Shown here: in pieces, positions 35,201-46,191 of the stretch
Numbering within the stretch: position 1 is the stretch's first letter
Layout of the letters: each line of letters opens with the position of its first letter
Assembly (NCBI GenBank): GCA_009746045.1
Contig: RPFO01000104.1
Location: 7,522,455-7,586,454, forward strand
Direction: 5' to 3'
From: Mesostigma viride
Taxonomy: Eukaryota; Streptophyta; Mesostigmatophyceae; Mesostigmatales; Mesostigmataceae
DNA: 64,000 nucleotides
The notes under the pieces: model-generated
The model's input: only the letters and a program-made list of their open reading frames with translations
Database searches by the model: none
What the model was told of the DNA's origin: nothing
Program-made: the position numbers and the translations under genes

Positions 35201-36083
35201 GGTTGCCTGGCCATGTGCTTCTGAGTGCGTGAGGTGGGCATGCAGTAGCGTTCATTCCATACCTAGGTCCCTGTAAGGTCCTGTCCTGCGCTGGCAGCTG
35301 TATAAAGCCTCGCAGCTTGTCACACATGCATCATTGTCATCACAGTTGCATTCCTAACATCTTAGGGTTGTGGTTGTTGGGCCGTTGACCTTCCTGCTTT
35401 ATTTGGTGACTTGAGTGTGTGCTTCGTCCTCGTTGTATGAAATGATGGATCATTTCTGATCACATTGGATGATAATCATAATCGTTCATCGCATGGGTTG
35501 TGATGGATATTCTACCCTCTCTCTCTCTCCCCCACCCCCACCCCCCGGGCAGGTCCCGTGACTACTATCACACGTGCTACTGCCTCAGTGGGCTGGCCGC
35601 CGCACAGCACACACGCGAAGGGCCCAGCGCTTCCTCCCGTGGTGTCGGCGCCGCCCACCCATTGTCGGGGGATGTGGGCGAGGAGGCGCCGCTGCCTCCA
35701 CAAGTTGATGCGGGGGATAGTGCCAGGGTGGAGGTGCTTGGGTCCCCGTCAACGAACCAAGTGGTGAGTGGTGCACTTGCTATGGCACGCACATGGCCGT
35801 CCTTGTCTAGCGGCCTCTGTAGGTGGGCAGGCATGTTGGTGATGGAGACGACAGAATGGTGGCCCTTGGCCTTCTTTCCCCCTGCATTGCTGGTTTAGAT
35901 CTGCTGGCCAATTTCATGAATATTTTCTTCTTCCGTTTCCTGCCACCCTGCCCTGCTGCTTCGTCCACCCCTGGCCACGGACCACAGGAGCGCACGGACC
36001 CCTTGTGCAATCTTCACGAGCACAAGTACGAGCGTGCGGTGGCCTTTTACAAGCAGCTGCCCTCGCCGGCAACGTGGACATGA
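14273..36083 (+). CDS. FNTB: Protein farnesyltransferase subunit beta; 16 exons, 643 aa
   Basis: Exons: 14273-14394, 14536-14622, 15949-16057, 17980-18015, 18718-18800, 19243-19299, 19918-19969, 25309-25373, 26495-26551, 27912-27984, 30937-31026, 31971-32112, 33199-33815, 34759-34793, 35553-35763, 35988-36083. Phases agree throughout; intron 8 uses a GC donor (AG|GCAAGT). With an alpha subunit this enzyme transfers farnesyl to CaaX cysteines. Recognisable segments include SRPWLCYWILHSL, DPGGGFGGGPGQ, LRDPSSGGFRMHEDGEVDVR, CQTYEGGMGGEPGAEAHGGY, GGFQGRTNKLVDGCYSYWQ and SRDYYHTCYCLSGL. The zinc ligands of the family are present (D270, C272, H548), as are H221, R175, R264 and K267, which contact the isoprenoid in the rat enzyme. 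It exceeds animal and plant forms because ~210 extra low-complexity residues lie between C272 and H548 (exons 12-13; exon 13 boundaries rest on phase). DPGG and the DYYH zinc region favour farnesyl- over geranylgeranyl-transferase. Confidence 0.95.
18848..18930 (+). repeat. Interspersed repeat with unoccupied LINE target site (FNTB intron 5)
   Basis: About 65 bp match 54727-54792 (shared core: GACAACCA, CGCAGGCCAG, ATCCGGACCATGGTAGCT). The following GAGCCTACTGTTA matches 63190 onward. At the other two sites a LINE is inserted at ATGGTAGCTCG; here the site (ATGGTAGCTTG) is intact. The repeat itself is unclassified. Confidence 0.7.
20339..24598. repeat. 32-bp minisatellite, about 133 copies, FNTB intron 7
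   Basis: The unit is CCCGCGCCGTCCCCCTCCTT plus TCCTGCGCACAT. Variants are G/A in GCGCACAT, a 2-bp deletion (CTGCACATCC), short units lacking CACATCC, and units with one C fewer. The G-rich strand is minus. Because 32 is not divisible by three and the unit has no stop in several frames, it produces >1,400-codon open frames on both strands. These are artefacts: the array sits between two verified FNTB exons. Confidence 0.98.
25066..25131. repeat. (GT)n microsatellite, FNTB intron 7
   Basis: Two runs of TG dinucleotides separated by about 25 bp, 180 bp upstream of exon 8. Confidence 0.85.
26693..27437. repeat. 44-bp minisatellite, about 17 copies, FNTB intron 9
   Basis: Units read CTCCGCCATGCCAGCGCTTG followed by CAAACATCCCTCGTTTCTCCGC. 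Variants are CATGCC/CACGCC and CAAACAT/CAAGCAT; one unit has CACCCCTC. Open frames across it are not genes. Confidence 0.97.
27996..28084 (-). mobile_element. Severely 5'-truncated LINE 3' end with 12-bp TSD, FNTB intron 10
   Basis: 89 bp flanked by GGTGGGTCACTA (27984-27995 and 28085-28096). On the minus strand it reads GTGCACACACAGG-like 3' UTR, GTGCTCCGTGACTCCCCAAC, GGGAGCACGAG and a (TTAA)n tail. It matches 39347-39701 and 59640-59754. The first base of the left TSD is the last base of exon 10, so the TSD duplicates the splice donor. Confidence 0.88.
28196..30443. repeat. 41-bp minisatellite, about 55 copies, FNTB intron 10
   Basis: The unit is GTTCGTGTGTCCCTGTGTGC then TTGCGCATGCACCAAAAGATG. 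Variants are C/T in GTGTCC, CTTGTG for CGTGTG, and GTACC for GCACC. The array ends abruptly at AAAAGAT followed by unique intron sequence. Long frames across it on both strands are not genes. Confidence 0.97.
31010..31352 (+). repeat. Decayed array of exon-11-end plus splice-donor copies, FNTB intron 11
   Basis: The exon 11 end and donor (TACTCGTACTGGCAG|GTAATGG) recur about nine times at ~35-40 bp spacing, e.g. CACTGGCAGGTAATGG near 31058, TACTGGCAGGAAATAG near 31092, ACTGGCAGGCAACTC near 31156, TACTGGCAGGTAAGTC near 31191 and CACTGGCAGGTAATGG near 31338. The first unit includes the real splice site; at least three later units keep a usable-looking GTAA donor. Confidence 0.75.
32208..32421. 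repeat. (CCCT)n microsatellite, ~53 copies, FNTB intron 12
   Basis: An almost uninterrupted CCCT tract about 95 bp after the exon 12 donor; one short interruption near the start. Confidence 0.97.
32886..32993. repeat. G-rich GGGGTGGCGCTTGCG units, FNTB intron 12
   Basis: Five to six units of about 18-20 bp with runs of 5-8 G on the plus strand, about 200 bp upstream of exon 13. The sense RNA could form G-quadruplexes. Confidence 0.75.
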
Positions 36084-36480
36084 GCATCAATGTTTTTCTA
36101 GCAGATGCGGAGCAAGCATTTCCTCATGCTGCTAGCGTGTCCGTTCACCACGCACACGGCGTGCTTACCTCGTGCGGACGTGTCCTGCATGTGGCACCTG
36201 GTTGTGCTGGCGTGAACCGCCATGTAAGCCTGTGGGTGGAGTGGAAATGGTGAACTTGCAAACCTTCGTGCATGGTGGAAGTGAAGCTGCGGTCACTGCT
36301 CGCTGGGGGGTTCGCCGGCAAGTGGCCGGAACCAGCCGTACTACGTGTCGCACCGTGGATGACCTCATGTTTGGGTTCGGTGGCTAGTCAAGAAAGAAGC
36401 AATCTTTGGCCTCTGCGATTGTGGCAACAGAAAGCATGGGGTCAGAGTATCTCTGTTCAAGACATATCATGCCAACTGTT
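36084..36480. other. 3' flank of FNTB
   Basis: No gene recognised. It precedes the RT LINE remnant; the boundary of that remnant near 36,480 is approximate. Confidence 0.4.
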
Positions 36481-36484
36481 TTGT

Positions 36485-38119
36485 TGCAGGCTATTACACA
36501 TTTCACCTCGGACTACCAAGGCCCCGCCTTGAAGGAGGGCTGCCTTGCCAACAACAACGTCGTCCACCCCTTCACTTTGGAGGAACAGGACGGCGCCCTT
36601 GCTTGCTTGCGGTAAGATGCGGCAGTCGGTGCCGACCACCGCTCGGCCGAGCTGCTCAAGACCCCCGACCTTGCGGTGCCGTAGCTTCTGCTGGCGTTCT
36701 GCAACGGCGTTTTGCTCTCTGATGAGCCCCCGCCCGCTGTGTGGCCGACAGCCATCCTAGTCATGCTGTACAAGAAGGGTTCTGCTGCTGACCCCGGTAA
36801 ATATCGGGGTGTCTGCCTCCAGAGCGCCGCGCTGAAGGTGTTCATGCGCATGATGCTGCAGAGCGCTGGACCCTCGCCTGGGTGAGTCTCAGATGGTTTC
36901 CGTAGTGGCCGCAACACTGTCCTGGCAGTCTTTGTCGCGCGCCGGGAGGCCTTTTGGGCTATCCTGACTCTGGACCGTGTGCCGTTACCATTTCTTGCTG
37001 CCATTTCCTGGCTTTATGACGGCTCACAGGCGGTAGTGCGGACTGCGGAATGCACCACCCTGCCATTCCCCCTTCACAACGGGGTGTGGCAAGGTTGTGT
37101 CCTGTCCCCATATCTGTTCATTATTGTCGTGGATCACGTCATGCGCCAGGCACGTGCGCGCTTTGCTGCTCTTTAGGGGTTCGAGCCTGGCTTGGACATC
37201 CTTAACCACAGCAGGGTTCGAGCCTGGCTTGGACATCCTTAACCACAGCAGCGAGGGCGGCGGTGGTTATCGCCTGTCAGACCTTATTTACATACGTGGA
37301 TGATACCACCCTCATTGAGCACCCCGAGCACATTCAGACCTGGCTGGACTGTCTGGGCTTGGAGGCTCGGGCGGTGGGGCTGGAGAGTAGCGTCAAAACT
37401 GAGGCGATTGCGATTGGGGTTTCCAGTGGCCCGCCGCTTCCTCGGCTGCTAGATGGGTCTGAGGTGCAGTTCCGCGACCGCTTCAAGCTGCTGCGGAGCA
37501 TGCTCCCTGACATGGCTGACGATGTGGACACCCGCATCGGCCTTGCCTGGGCCAGGCTCCGCTCACTCAACACCTACTGGCACTCGAAGGACCTAGGCGA
37601 GGACCGCAAGTGAGTGCTCTTCAAGGTCTTGGTCCTCACGGTGCTCACGTACGGGGCCAAGGCCTGGATGCTCACGGACAAGCTGACCACGCGGCTGAAC
37701 GGCACGGTAACCAGGATGCTTCGGCAGGTCCTGAATGTAGGGTTTTCCACGCACAGATCACTCAAGTATTTGTATAAGGGTATGCAGGCCTCGCATTTCC
37801 GATGAGATTAGGCAGCGTAGAATAGCATATTGTAGGACATCTTGCCCGAACCAGTCAGGTGGGCACCGCCCTTGGTCTGGCCGCCCCACAGCGGCTTGGG
37901 CAGCCGGGGCGGCATATCCTGACGTGGCCTTGCCCTACGGACAAACCCAGGAGGGTTGATAGACCAGCAATAAACTACACAGATCAGTTGCTGGCCAACC
38001 TCATGGTCCCAGCTCAGTTTGAACACCGTATTTCCTCCATCTCTCTAGCTTGGACTGCCATGCAGGACAAGAAGAGATGGCAGACCATTGTCCAGGCCCA
38101 CACGCCAGCCCCTGTGGGC

Positions 38120-38153
<34 letters not shown>

Positions 38154-38300
38154 GAGAAGGGGCGCTTTACTGAGTAGAGTAGCTAGAATTTTTGTAGCTT
38201 AGATTGGAGTTAGCTTAGCTAGTTTTTCGTGGCGCAGTTTCCCCCCACCGCCATGGAATACGTGCTACATGATCTCCCAACAGAGTCATGTCAATTAATT
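36485..38300 (+). pseudogene. Degenerate LINE with reverse-transcriptase domain
   Basis: Broken into several frames by stops and shifts (TGA near 36,884, a ~35-bp tandem duplication near 37,180-37,240, TGA near 37,612). Recognisable blocks are HRSAELLK, LYKKGSAADPGKYRGVCLQS, DGFRSGRNT, GVWQGCVLSPYLF, the catalytic YVDDTTLI (YxDD box) and the post-RT stretch LTYGAKAWML to LRQVLNVGFSTHRSLKYLY. The C-terminus carries a run of about 30 C (38122-38151). The 3' end has GTGCTACATGATCTCCCAAC, AGAG and an AT-rich tail, matching the terminus of the ORF1-only elements. No endonuclease region is left. Confidence 0.85.
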
Positions 38301-38370
38301 TTATTTTTTTTAATTGCCATTTACAGGTCATGATGTGAAAGCTACCTATAATTAATTAATTAATGAAGAA

Positions 38371-40545
38371 CATAACTCCGTTGGGAGCTTATGTAACACA
38401 TAGCCCAGAGAGGGGGCATATGGTTTCTAATACATTCTGAGCTACAACCTGCAGGTGGGGGGATGTAAACCGCCTACTCTGGGTGCACAAGGTGCACCTG
38501 CACCACCATGATGTATCATACCTAAAAGGCCTGGCATGGGGTGGAAGATTATTGTGGCTAGGCAATGGCTAGGGTGCATGGCATCTCAACAGAGAGCAAC
38601 TCTCTGCATGGGGACAGCATGACTAAATAATGCTAGGCACACTGTGGTGTGGGGCTCATCGTAGGCGTGCACACATGTTTGTACATGGCTAAATAATGCC
38701 AAGTCATGAGCTGGTATGGGGCCCATAATAGGCTTTAGACATTTACAAGGCCACATTGGCTAGGCCTTACTATAATTCTACACTACTGTACTGCTGGAGT
38801 CCCCTAAGCTGGGGTGGCTGGAGGTGCTGGGGCAGCGGGGGTCGCTTGCCAGGGCTTGTGCCCGACGTAGATGGCCGCCCCCTTCCAGTACACCGGCTTC
38901 CCCGCCGCGGTCTGCCGGAGCTGGAGGTAGGTCGGCCATAGCTCCTGTCGCCGTTGTTGCTGCGCCAGGGTCAAGTCAGTCGTCGTCCAAGGTGTAGTGA
39001 GTCCTCGCGAGCCGCTTGCGGCGTCTGAGGAACGAAATCTTGTCCGCCCGGTTCTCAAAGATGAGCAGAAGCGGGGGCGCCCCCGCCTTACCCCGCGAGT
39101 GGGGACGGAGGAGGGCCCCCAGCTTCATCTCAGCAATGAGGCCCATGCGCCAAGGATTTTGCTCTCAAACGCCTGTGCAAGCTTCACGGAGTTCTCACCT
39201 TCCACCAGGTCGAAGTTCTTGACGATGACGTTAAGGCTGCGCTTGTCGAGCTCGGCCTCCTCGCGAAGGTCGAGCGTCTGCTGCTTGAGCTGTGCTGCGA
39301 CGGCGGAGGTGGTGGAGGTGGTGTGTTGCTTTAGCATGTCCGCCCAATTAATTAATTAATTAAAACACGTGCTCCCGTTGGGGAGTCACGGAGCACCGAA
39401 GTGCTTTTATAATCCCTGTGTGTGCACAACAGGAGAAAGGGCAGAGCCCCCCAGTCTCCTTCATGCCAAAGGCATGCCACAGCTGCATTCGGGCGCGCTA
39501 GCTAAAAGGACATGCTACCGATCCGGCAAACTGTGGGTGCAATAAGACCCATGTGAGCGTGCATGGCATAACAAGTAGCATGGGCAAGTGATCTGAACAT
39601 AGCCAGGGCGTAGCATGGCTGTACGAGGACTAGGCTAAGGCTATGGCTGGTTGTGTACCGTGCGTTGGCGGCACATGACTAGGTATGTTGGCACAGCTCA
39701 AGTCCGCCCAAGTCTGGGTGGGAGGAGCATCGTCGGCAGGGCCAGTCACTCAGGTGCTCAGTGGCCAGGCGGCAATGTCCTTCGCCGCCTGGGCGGTGAG
39801 GCCTGCGGTGTTTTGCAAGCACTCGATGGTGATGGCGTTTCCCTGGAGGCGCTTGTCGATGTCACGGAGCTGGGCGGTGCTGGTGTCGGTGGAGGCGGTG
39901 GGGGGGGTGGGGGTGGAGGCGAGGAGGGTGGGGGTGCATGGCGACGGAGATGGCGGGGAGCAGCCTCGGCAGCTGCAGCAGTGCGGCCCACAGCTGCCAC
40001 GTCTGCAGCGAGGGGAGTCACGTGCTGCGGGATGGCTTCTTGAAGGTGGAGGAAGGTGGATTCGGTCAAGCAGGAGGGGTTCCGGACCTCGGTCATCGGC
40101 AGAGCGCTTAAGGATGGAAAATAGAGCGGCGAGCTGCATGAAGGCAAGGGCAAGACCAGCCGGGCAGGTGGTCAGGTCCGCGGTGTGAGTACCGGCCGTC
40201 AACTCCATTGCAGAAAAACTGTGTATGGTCGCGGATGTGCAGGCAAAGGGCAAGGAGCGATCGAGGCGTGCGACCCGTAAACTGAACACGAGCTCCAGTA
40301 TCTCGATATGGAGGGCATGCATGTCAAAAAAGCCGGGTCTGTTGACGTCAAAGGTGGAAAATAACCTGGACATCGACGTCAAAGTCGCGTTCAGACCAGC
40401 TCGATCTTGGTTCATGCACCTGGCCGGCGACTACGCTTGCCGCTTGGGCTCAGGCGATGCAGATCGAGGGCGAGGCAAGCCTGGAGGGACCTGTGCGACC
40501 ACCATGCAGTGCGCAACTAGTGTCACCGCTGCCTTCCGGGCCCAG
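38371..40545 (-). pseudogene. Degenerate ORF1-only element (antisense), interrupted by a LINE insert
   Basis: On the minus strand this starts in the ORF1 N-terminal half (~40545-39711) and resumes after a 355-bp insert (39347-39701) with the RRM-like and C-terminal parts (39337-38804), then the 3' UTR and terminal hairpin at ~38371 beside a TTAA-rich tail. Frameshifts are numerous and the 5' UTR and first codons are missing. Confidence 0.75.
39347..39701 (-). mobile_element. 5'-truncated LINE 3' UTR insertion with 9-bp TSD
   Basis: Flanked by GTCCGCCCA (39338-39346 and 39702-39710), which is ORF1 sequence of the host element. On the minus strand it ends GTGCTCCGTGACTCCCCAAC, GGGAGCACGTGTT and a (TTAA)n tail. 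Its body matches 59390-59735 over ~340 bp. Removing it restores the reading through GTCCGCCCA seen in intact elements. Confidence 0.88.
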
Positions 40546-40550
40546 TGATG

Positions 40551-41795
40551 CTATAGACGCCGCAAGGCCCGCACCTTCAAAGAACAGCTAGTAGAGGACA
40601 TGGGAGGCCTAGTAGGCCTCTCCGTGATTTGGACGAAGATGATGGACAAGGCCACCAAAGTTTCCGAGGCCACAGCCACTGTGACCACCCGCCATAGGTG
40701 GAAGGCCGAGTCGGCCAAGGCACCGTGAAACTTGAGGCAGAACTTGCTGCCAAGAAGGTAGACGCCCTGGCCACCCAGGTCCCCGAGATCGCCGAGCGAA
40801 CGGCCACCATCGCCGCCCAACCTGCTGGTAGGGCTAGCGATGACCCGCCTCGACTCGCGCCTCCTGGGCGGACCTGCTCAAGAGCCATGCAGGCATCCTC
40901 TACCACGACCGCCATCACCACCAAGCTCCAAGAGCTGGAAGACACGCGCCGCGAGGCCGCTGACCGCGACCGTCGCCGCTGCCGGGTCATCCTCAGGCGC
41001 TTCCACATGCCGCCGGAGGAGACCCCAGACTTTCTTCTCGACGAGCTGAAGAAACAGCTCTTGGCGTGCATGCAGCTGCCAGGTGCGATACTGCAGGGCG
41101 CCTACCGCCTGCCCCATCCACGGGCCAAGGCCGTTGGGCCCCCTCCAGTGGTCCTCACCTTCAGCGACATCACAGCCCGAGTTCGGTTCCTCTCTCGCCG
41201 CAAGAAGCTGGTGGACACCTCCTGGTCGCTTGACGACGACCTGACGCCAGCCCAGCTGCAGCAACGCCGCGATCAGTGGCCCGACTACATCCGCCACAAG
41301 ACCAACCCCGAGAAGCCCCAAGTGTACTGGCGGGGCGGGGACCTCTATGTCAACAAGAAACTGTGGAAGCCCCCCCGGGCTCCCCTGGGATAGAGCACTC
41401 AAGCTAGTTGTCTAGATGGGGGCAATCGATTATGGGATAGCTTAGGCATTACAGCACTTGAAACGATATTAGCGCACAGCGTTATAGTACCTACAATTAG
41501 CTCTGGCACCTTGTGGCCATCAGCTTGCGCCTTAATTATAGCCGACGTCTTGAACCCACCTCACATTTGTAGCATAAGCTATGCGTCAGCCTACCTATGG
41601 TATTGCACTGGTGGTATTGCACCCTCAGTGTTGCGCCCCGGCACGTACCATGCCGTGGAGAGAGCGCTCTGTGGCCTGCCCACCTGCGGCAGTGAGAGAA
41701 GCTAGGGCGCCCTCCCTCCTTCTCGCTGTGTATATAGGGTTGAAGGTTCCTTTACTCTGTATTGGCACCCACGTGACGCAGTCACGTGCTTATTA
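40551..41795 (+). pseudogene. Second-type LINE ORF1 (RRM-like) with frameshift
   Basis: From ~40555 one frame encodes EDMGGLVGLSVIWTKMMDKA and onward to a TGA near 40,727. The match continues in another frame (VKLEAELAAKKVDALATQ) to the stop at 41391-41393. The C-terminal part has RCRVILRRFHMPPEET, GAYRLPHPRAKAVGPPPVVL, FLSRRKKL, LTPAQLQQRRDQWPDYI and VYWRGGDLYV, clearly homologous to but distinct from the ORF1 of elements A/B. The 3' UTR ends in the hairpin CACGTGAC-GCA-GTCACGTG followed by TTAATTAATTAA. Confidence 0.75.
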
Positions 41796-41800
41796 ATTAA

Positions 41801-42113
41801 TTAATGGACAACTTAGGCCAAGTGGGCCCATGTCATAGAGGACAACGAGCCCGGCCCCCTGTGGGGAAGCGCCCGCGCGTGCAAACCCGCGGGAGGCACG
41901 CCAGACAGCTCCCCTAGGGCAGCGTGAGGCTGTCTAGATAGATGTTGTAGTTAGAATGCTGTTAGATAGATGTCGTAGGTATAGCTGTCAGATGTAGATA
42001 GATTAGACCCGTAGGACTGTTTGCACCCATCCATCCATCCATCGGGGTTAATGCTCCGTGACTCCCCAACGGGAGCACGAGTCTAATTAGTTAATTAATT
42101 AATTCCGGACCTT
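41801..42113 (+). mobile_element. 5'-truncated LINE 3' end
   Basis: A short coding tail (VIEDNEPGPLWGSARAC) with a stop is followed by a 3' UTR with four CATC units (~42032-42045), GGGGTTAAT, GTGACTCCCCAACGGGAGCA and a TTAA-rich tail. The flanks GGACAACTTAGGCCAA and GGACCTTAGGGCAA look like a diverged TSD. The same 3' UTR, inverted, sits at the right window end. Confidence 0.65.
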
Positions 42114-42125
42114 AGGGCAAACCAT

Positions 42126-44086
42126 TAATTAATTAATTAATTAATTAATTAATTAATCAATTAATTAGGAACATAACTCTGTTGGGAGTATATGTAGTAG
42201 CACATAGCCCAGATCGAGAAAGGGTGCATATGAGCGCCTATATTATAACTATAATACATTCTAGTAAGCCACGGCTTCCTGCAAGGGTGGGAATGTAAAC
42301 GACACTGGCTCTAGGTGCACCAAGGGCTGCCACCTGCACCCCCCAGAGTCTCGGGTTCAACCCAACTAACCTGGGATCCCGTCATGGGGGGTAAGATCAT
42401 CAAGGCTATTTTACAAAAGCTAGAGCGTGGCATCTCAGCAGAGAGCAGCTCTCAGACTCGGCATGGCCGGCACAGCATAACTGAATACAGCTAGGCATCA
42501 TCTGGAGTGTGGCACATCATAGGTACACATGTACATGGCTAAATAATGCTCGTAAATCCGCTGGTATAGTGCCGGGTAGGAGGCGTACATGTACATGGCC
42601 ACGGTCTATCTATTCTACACTACTACTGCTGTATTCCCCTAAGCTGGGGCCGCGGGGGTCGCATGCCAGCTGCAGGGCTTGTGGCCGACGTAGATGGCCG
42701 CCCGGCCCCCTTCCAGTACACCGGCTGCCCCGCCTTGGTCTGCCGGAGCTGTCCAGAGGTAGGTCGGCCATAGCTCCCGTCGCCGTTGTTGCTGCGCCAT
42801 GCATGCAGGGTCAAGTCGTCGTCAAGGGTGAAGTGAGTCTTCTCGAGCCGCTTGCGGCGTCTGAGAAATCTTGTCCGCCAGGTTTTTAAAGGTGAGAAGG
42901 AGCGGGGGCGCCCCTGCCTTACCCCGCGCGCGGGGAAGGCGGTGGGCGACCAGCTCGATCTCACCATTAAGGCCCATGCGACCATGAGGATTTCTCTCTC
43001 AAACGCACGCGTAAGCTTCTCGGAAATTATTCTCACCTTCCTCCATGTCGAAGTTCTTGACGATGACGTTGAGGCTGCGCTTGGCGAGCTCGGCCTCCTC
43101 GCGGAGGTCAAGCGTCTGCTGCTGGAGCTGGGCTGCGACGGCGGAGGTGGTCAGAGGTGGTGTGCTGCTTCAGCATGTCCGCCCAGGTCGTGATGGGAGG
43201 AGCATCGCCGGCCAGGCTAGCAGGGGCTAGCTGGCTTGGCGGCAATTGATGTCCTTCACCGCCTGGGCGGTGAGGCCTGCGGTGTTTAATTTGCAGGACC
43301 TCGATGGCGATGGCATTGTCCTTAAGGTGCTGGTCGATGTCGCGGAGCTGGGCGGTGATGGAGTCGGTGGAGGCGGGAGGGGGGGGGGGGGGGGGGGCGA
43401 GGAGGCGGTGGCGGTGGCGGTGGCGGTGGGGATGGTGGGGAGCTCAGCAGCCAGCGTGCGACCCACAGCTGCCACATGTGCAGCAAGGGGCGTCACGTGC
43501 TGTGAGAGGGCGTCGTGGAGGTGGAGGAGGAAGGTGGATTCGGTCATGGGAGCGGGGTGCAGGAGGTCCTCGGCAGAGCGCTTAAGGATGGTAAAGAGAG
43601 CTGCGAGCTGAAGGCGGTGGCGAGACCAGCCGGCAAGGTTGGTCGAAGAATTAAGGGACGTCAGATGCGCGGTGGGATTCAAACCGGCCGTCAGCTCCGT
43701 TGCGGAAAAAGTCGGTTTTGGAATGGAGTTGCTGGCACAGGGCCAGCGGTGAGGCGTGTGACCCGTAAAACACGAGATCCAGTATCTTGATGGGTGGCAT
43801 GTCGAAAAGGCCAGGCCTGTTGACGTCGAAGGTGGTAAAGAGCCTATCGACGTCAAAATCGCGCTCAGACCAGCCAGGTTCGCCTGCATGGGCGACTGCG
43901 CTTTGGGTCAGGCGATGCAGAGGGCGAGGAAAGACCGGGATGTATCAGGGCGACCACCAGTGCGCGACTAGTGTCACCACTGCCTGCCGGACCTGATGGC
44001 GAAGCTGCAGCCGGAGCTGCAGACGTATTTTCATTGCTGAGCGCACCCCGGCCGCCAGGCTGCGTTGCGTCGAGGGCGTTGCGTCG
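42126..44086 (-). mobile_element. ORF1-only element D, degenerate, 12-bp TSD
   Basis: Flanked by AGGGCAAACCAT (42114-42125 and 44087-44098). On the minus strand it is 5'-truncated at the 7th-8th codon of ORF1 and ends in the hairpin terminus and a long (TTAA)n tail (42126-42170). ORF1 is broken by many small insertions, several of them 4 bp (e.g. CATGCATG at 42798-42805, AGCT at 43229-43232, GATC at 42212-42215). The middle contains a run of ~21 G (43378-43397 area) where A and B have Thr/Ser codons. Confidence 0.85.
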
Positions 44087-44108
44087 AGGGCAAACCATGG
44101 CTAACTAA

Positions 44109-46191
44109 TTAACCCTTCAACTGTCAAAACTCGAACCACGAGAACGGACTGAGTTTGGGTATCTTTGTGCGCCTGAGAGTAACTAGCCAAATAACATTTT
44201 CTGGCCCACCCTTGGAACCAAGCATGCTTTTATATCAAATAATGTTTGGGAAATTTGGTTGGTCACATATCCATGCCCTACACCTGCTAAAAATAGCACC
44301 CCCCTCAGGGGGGTACAGTGCACATGGGGTTGGAGACATATATAATGCATTATCGACCATTTACACAAATCAGTTGGCCCTGGCCTTTTAAAGGCAGGTT
44401 ATTATAATCATAGACATGCCATCAATGCATTCACAACATGAAATGTCACAAAACTGTGAACGCTAGCTACAAAATGGCCAAAGCCAGCTGGCACCGTTAT
44501 AACGGTGCCAGCTGGCAGGGGTATAAATGGTAGCATAACAACACAAAACTTTATTCCAATTGGCATGAAACAACAAGGGATGCCCGAATGGGCATAATGC
44601 ACCATACCCAGGTGATAAAACAAGAGACCATGCCATATAACACATGCCAACATGCCGCAAGGGGCCAAAATGGCACTAGTGCGCGCGCGCGGTATAGATA
44701 GCGCATGACTAGCCAAGGGTGTAGCTAAATGTCAATTAGGCTACCTGGCTATGTGCCAAACTACGGATTGCGCCTCTGGGTGCGCAGATACTGCCTCCTA
44801 CGAGGCCCTGTCAGCTGGGTGCCAGCTGCCAGCGTGTGGGTCGTGCGGCCATTGGCCTCAGCCCTCGCGCGGCCAGCCGGGCTGCGGGCTGACAGGGGCT
44901 GCATGGCACGCTGGCGGCGGGCGTCGTCGTCGGGCCAGCCACTGGCCCAGCGTGGAACCTGAGATAAGCCAGCATATAAGACACAAGACCATGCTAAAAA
45001 ATAGGTGAAAGGCTCATTAATCAAGGCCTCAAGCGCGCGTCAAAGGGGTGGCAAGGAGCTACATCACTAACGCACCCAATGAATGACAAAACACCTCCAC
45101 GTTCTTTGCAACAATAAAGAAAACAAAAGGAACAAGTTGGTAATGCTTCCATGCAGACAGGTATTGGGCATCTCCATGTTTGTCACATGCCATGGATGCA
45201 AAATAAGGAGGTGGGCGTTGGCCAGCAAAACAAGAAGCCATGCCTAAAACTGGTCAGAAAAGAACTTTTCTCGGGATGTTTGAGCCAGGAAAAGCACTGG
45301 GTAATCACATTTACCATATTACTAACCAATACCAACCGTTATCACGCTATTTCCGTTGCAGCCTCAGCTAACAGCGACCAAACATGGTCTAAAATCTGCT
45401 TGACCTGATGGTATTCCACAACCATGACAAGCCGATGCGTAGAGGCAGCAAAACAACAAAATGACAATCACAAGCCCTCGATTATAACCCTGATATTAGT
45501 TAGAAACAATAATACAACCATATACGGTTAACGGAACACGCTAGGAGGCTAGAACGTACCAGGTCGGAACAGCAGATTACCTTTCCTGCGGGAGCCAGAA
45601 CGCCCGATTCATGGACGTAGCCTCGAGCCTTTCCTGGCTGCCAGTTCTAGCAAATCTGGTTGGGAACAACGTCAAACGTTTATCCATGCGCAAATATCTC
45701 GAAAATTTCCGCCTAGCAACATGCAGCACTCGCACTGTCACCGCCTGGCCGCTAACATGATTTGCTGCGCCTACCAGCACCCCGAGACCCATCTACGCAT
45801 CTTCAAACGTTCCATGGCTAAGGGTATAACGTTTTTATGACTTAAAAATCATGCCTACAAAATTTGAGTCCATTATGTCAAGCTATTCTCTCGTACCAGT
45901 CAGTTGTGTGCACCGCCATAGCCGTGCGCGTCAATATTTTTCATGCACGTCGGTCCCGTTGGACCATGGTACCCCCCTAACTTTGCTCAAGCATATCTCC
46001 CTGGCCAGGTGTCCAAAGTACGGTCTGAAGTGCTCTACGGAAAGCTGACGTCTAGATCTTTCAATCCCGCCAGGTGGCACCATCAAATTATTTTTGGCGC
46101 GGCGCCTGGTTCTGCCACAAACTCAGTCCGTTAGAGTGGCGCGAGTTCAACTGGCGCCACGAAAACGGACTCAGTACAGTTTAAGGGTTAA
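44109..46191. mobile_element. Non-autonomous piggyBac-like element with TTAA ends
   Basis: TTAA at 44109-44112 and 46188-46191 bound inverted ends, CCCTTCAACTGT on the left and the complement of CCCTTAAACTGT on the right. Further matches inside (ACGGACTGAGTTT near 44145, ACTCAGTCCGTTAG near 46120) extend the subterminal symmetry. TTAA targets with CCCT ends are the piggyBac pattern. No transposase-like ORF was found in 2.08 kb. Confidence 0.7.
44483..44516. repeat. Perfect 34-bp palindrome inside the piggyBac-like element
   Basis: GCCAGCTGGCACCGTTA is followed immediately by its exact reverse complement with no spacer. It would extrude as a 17-bp cruciform. Confidence 0.95.
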
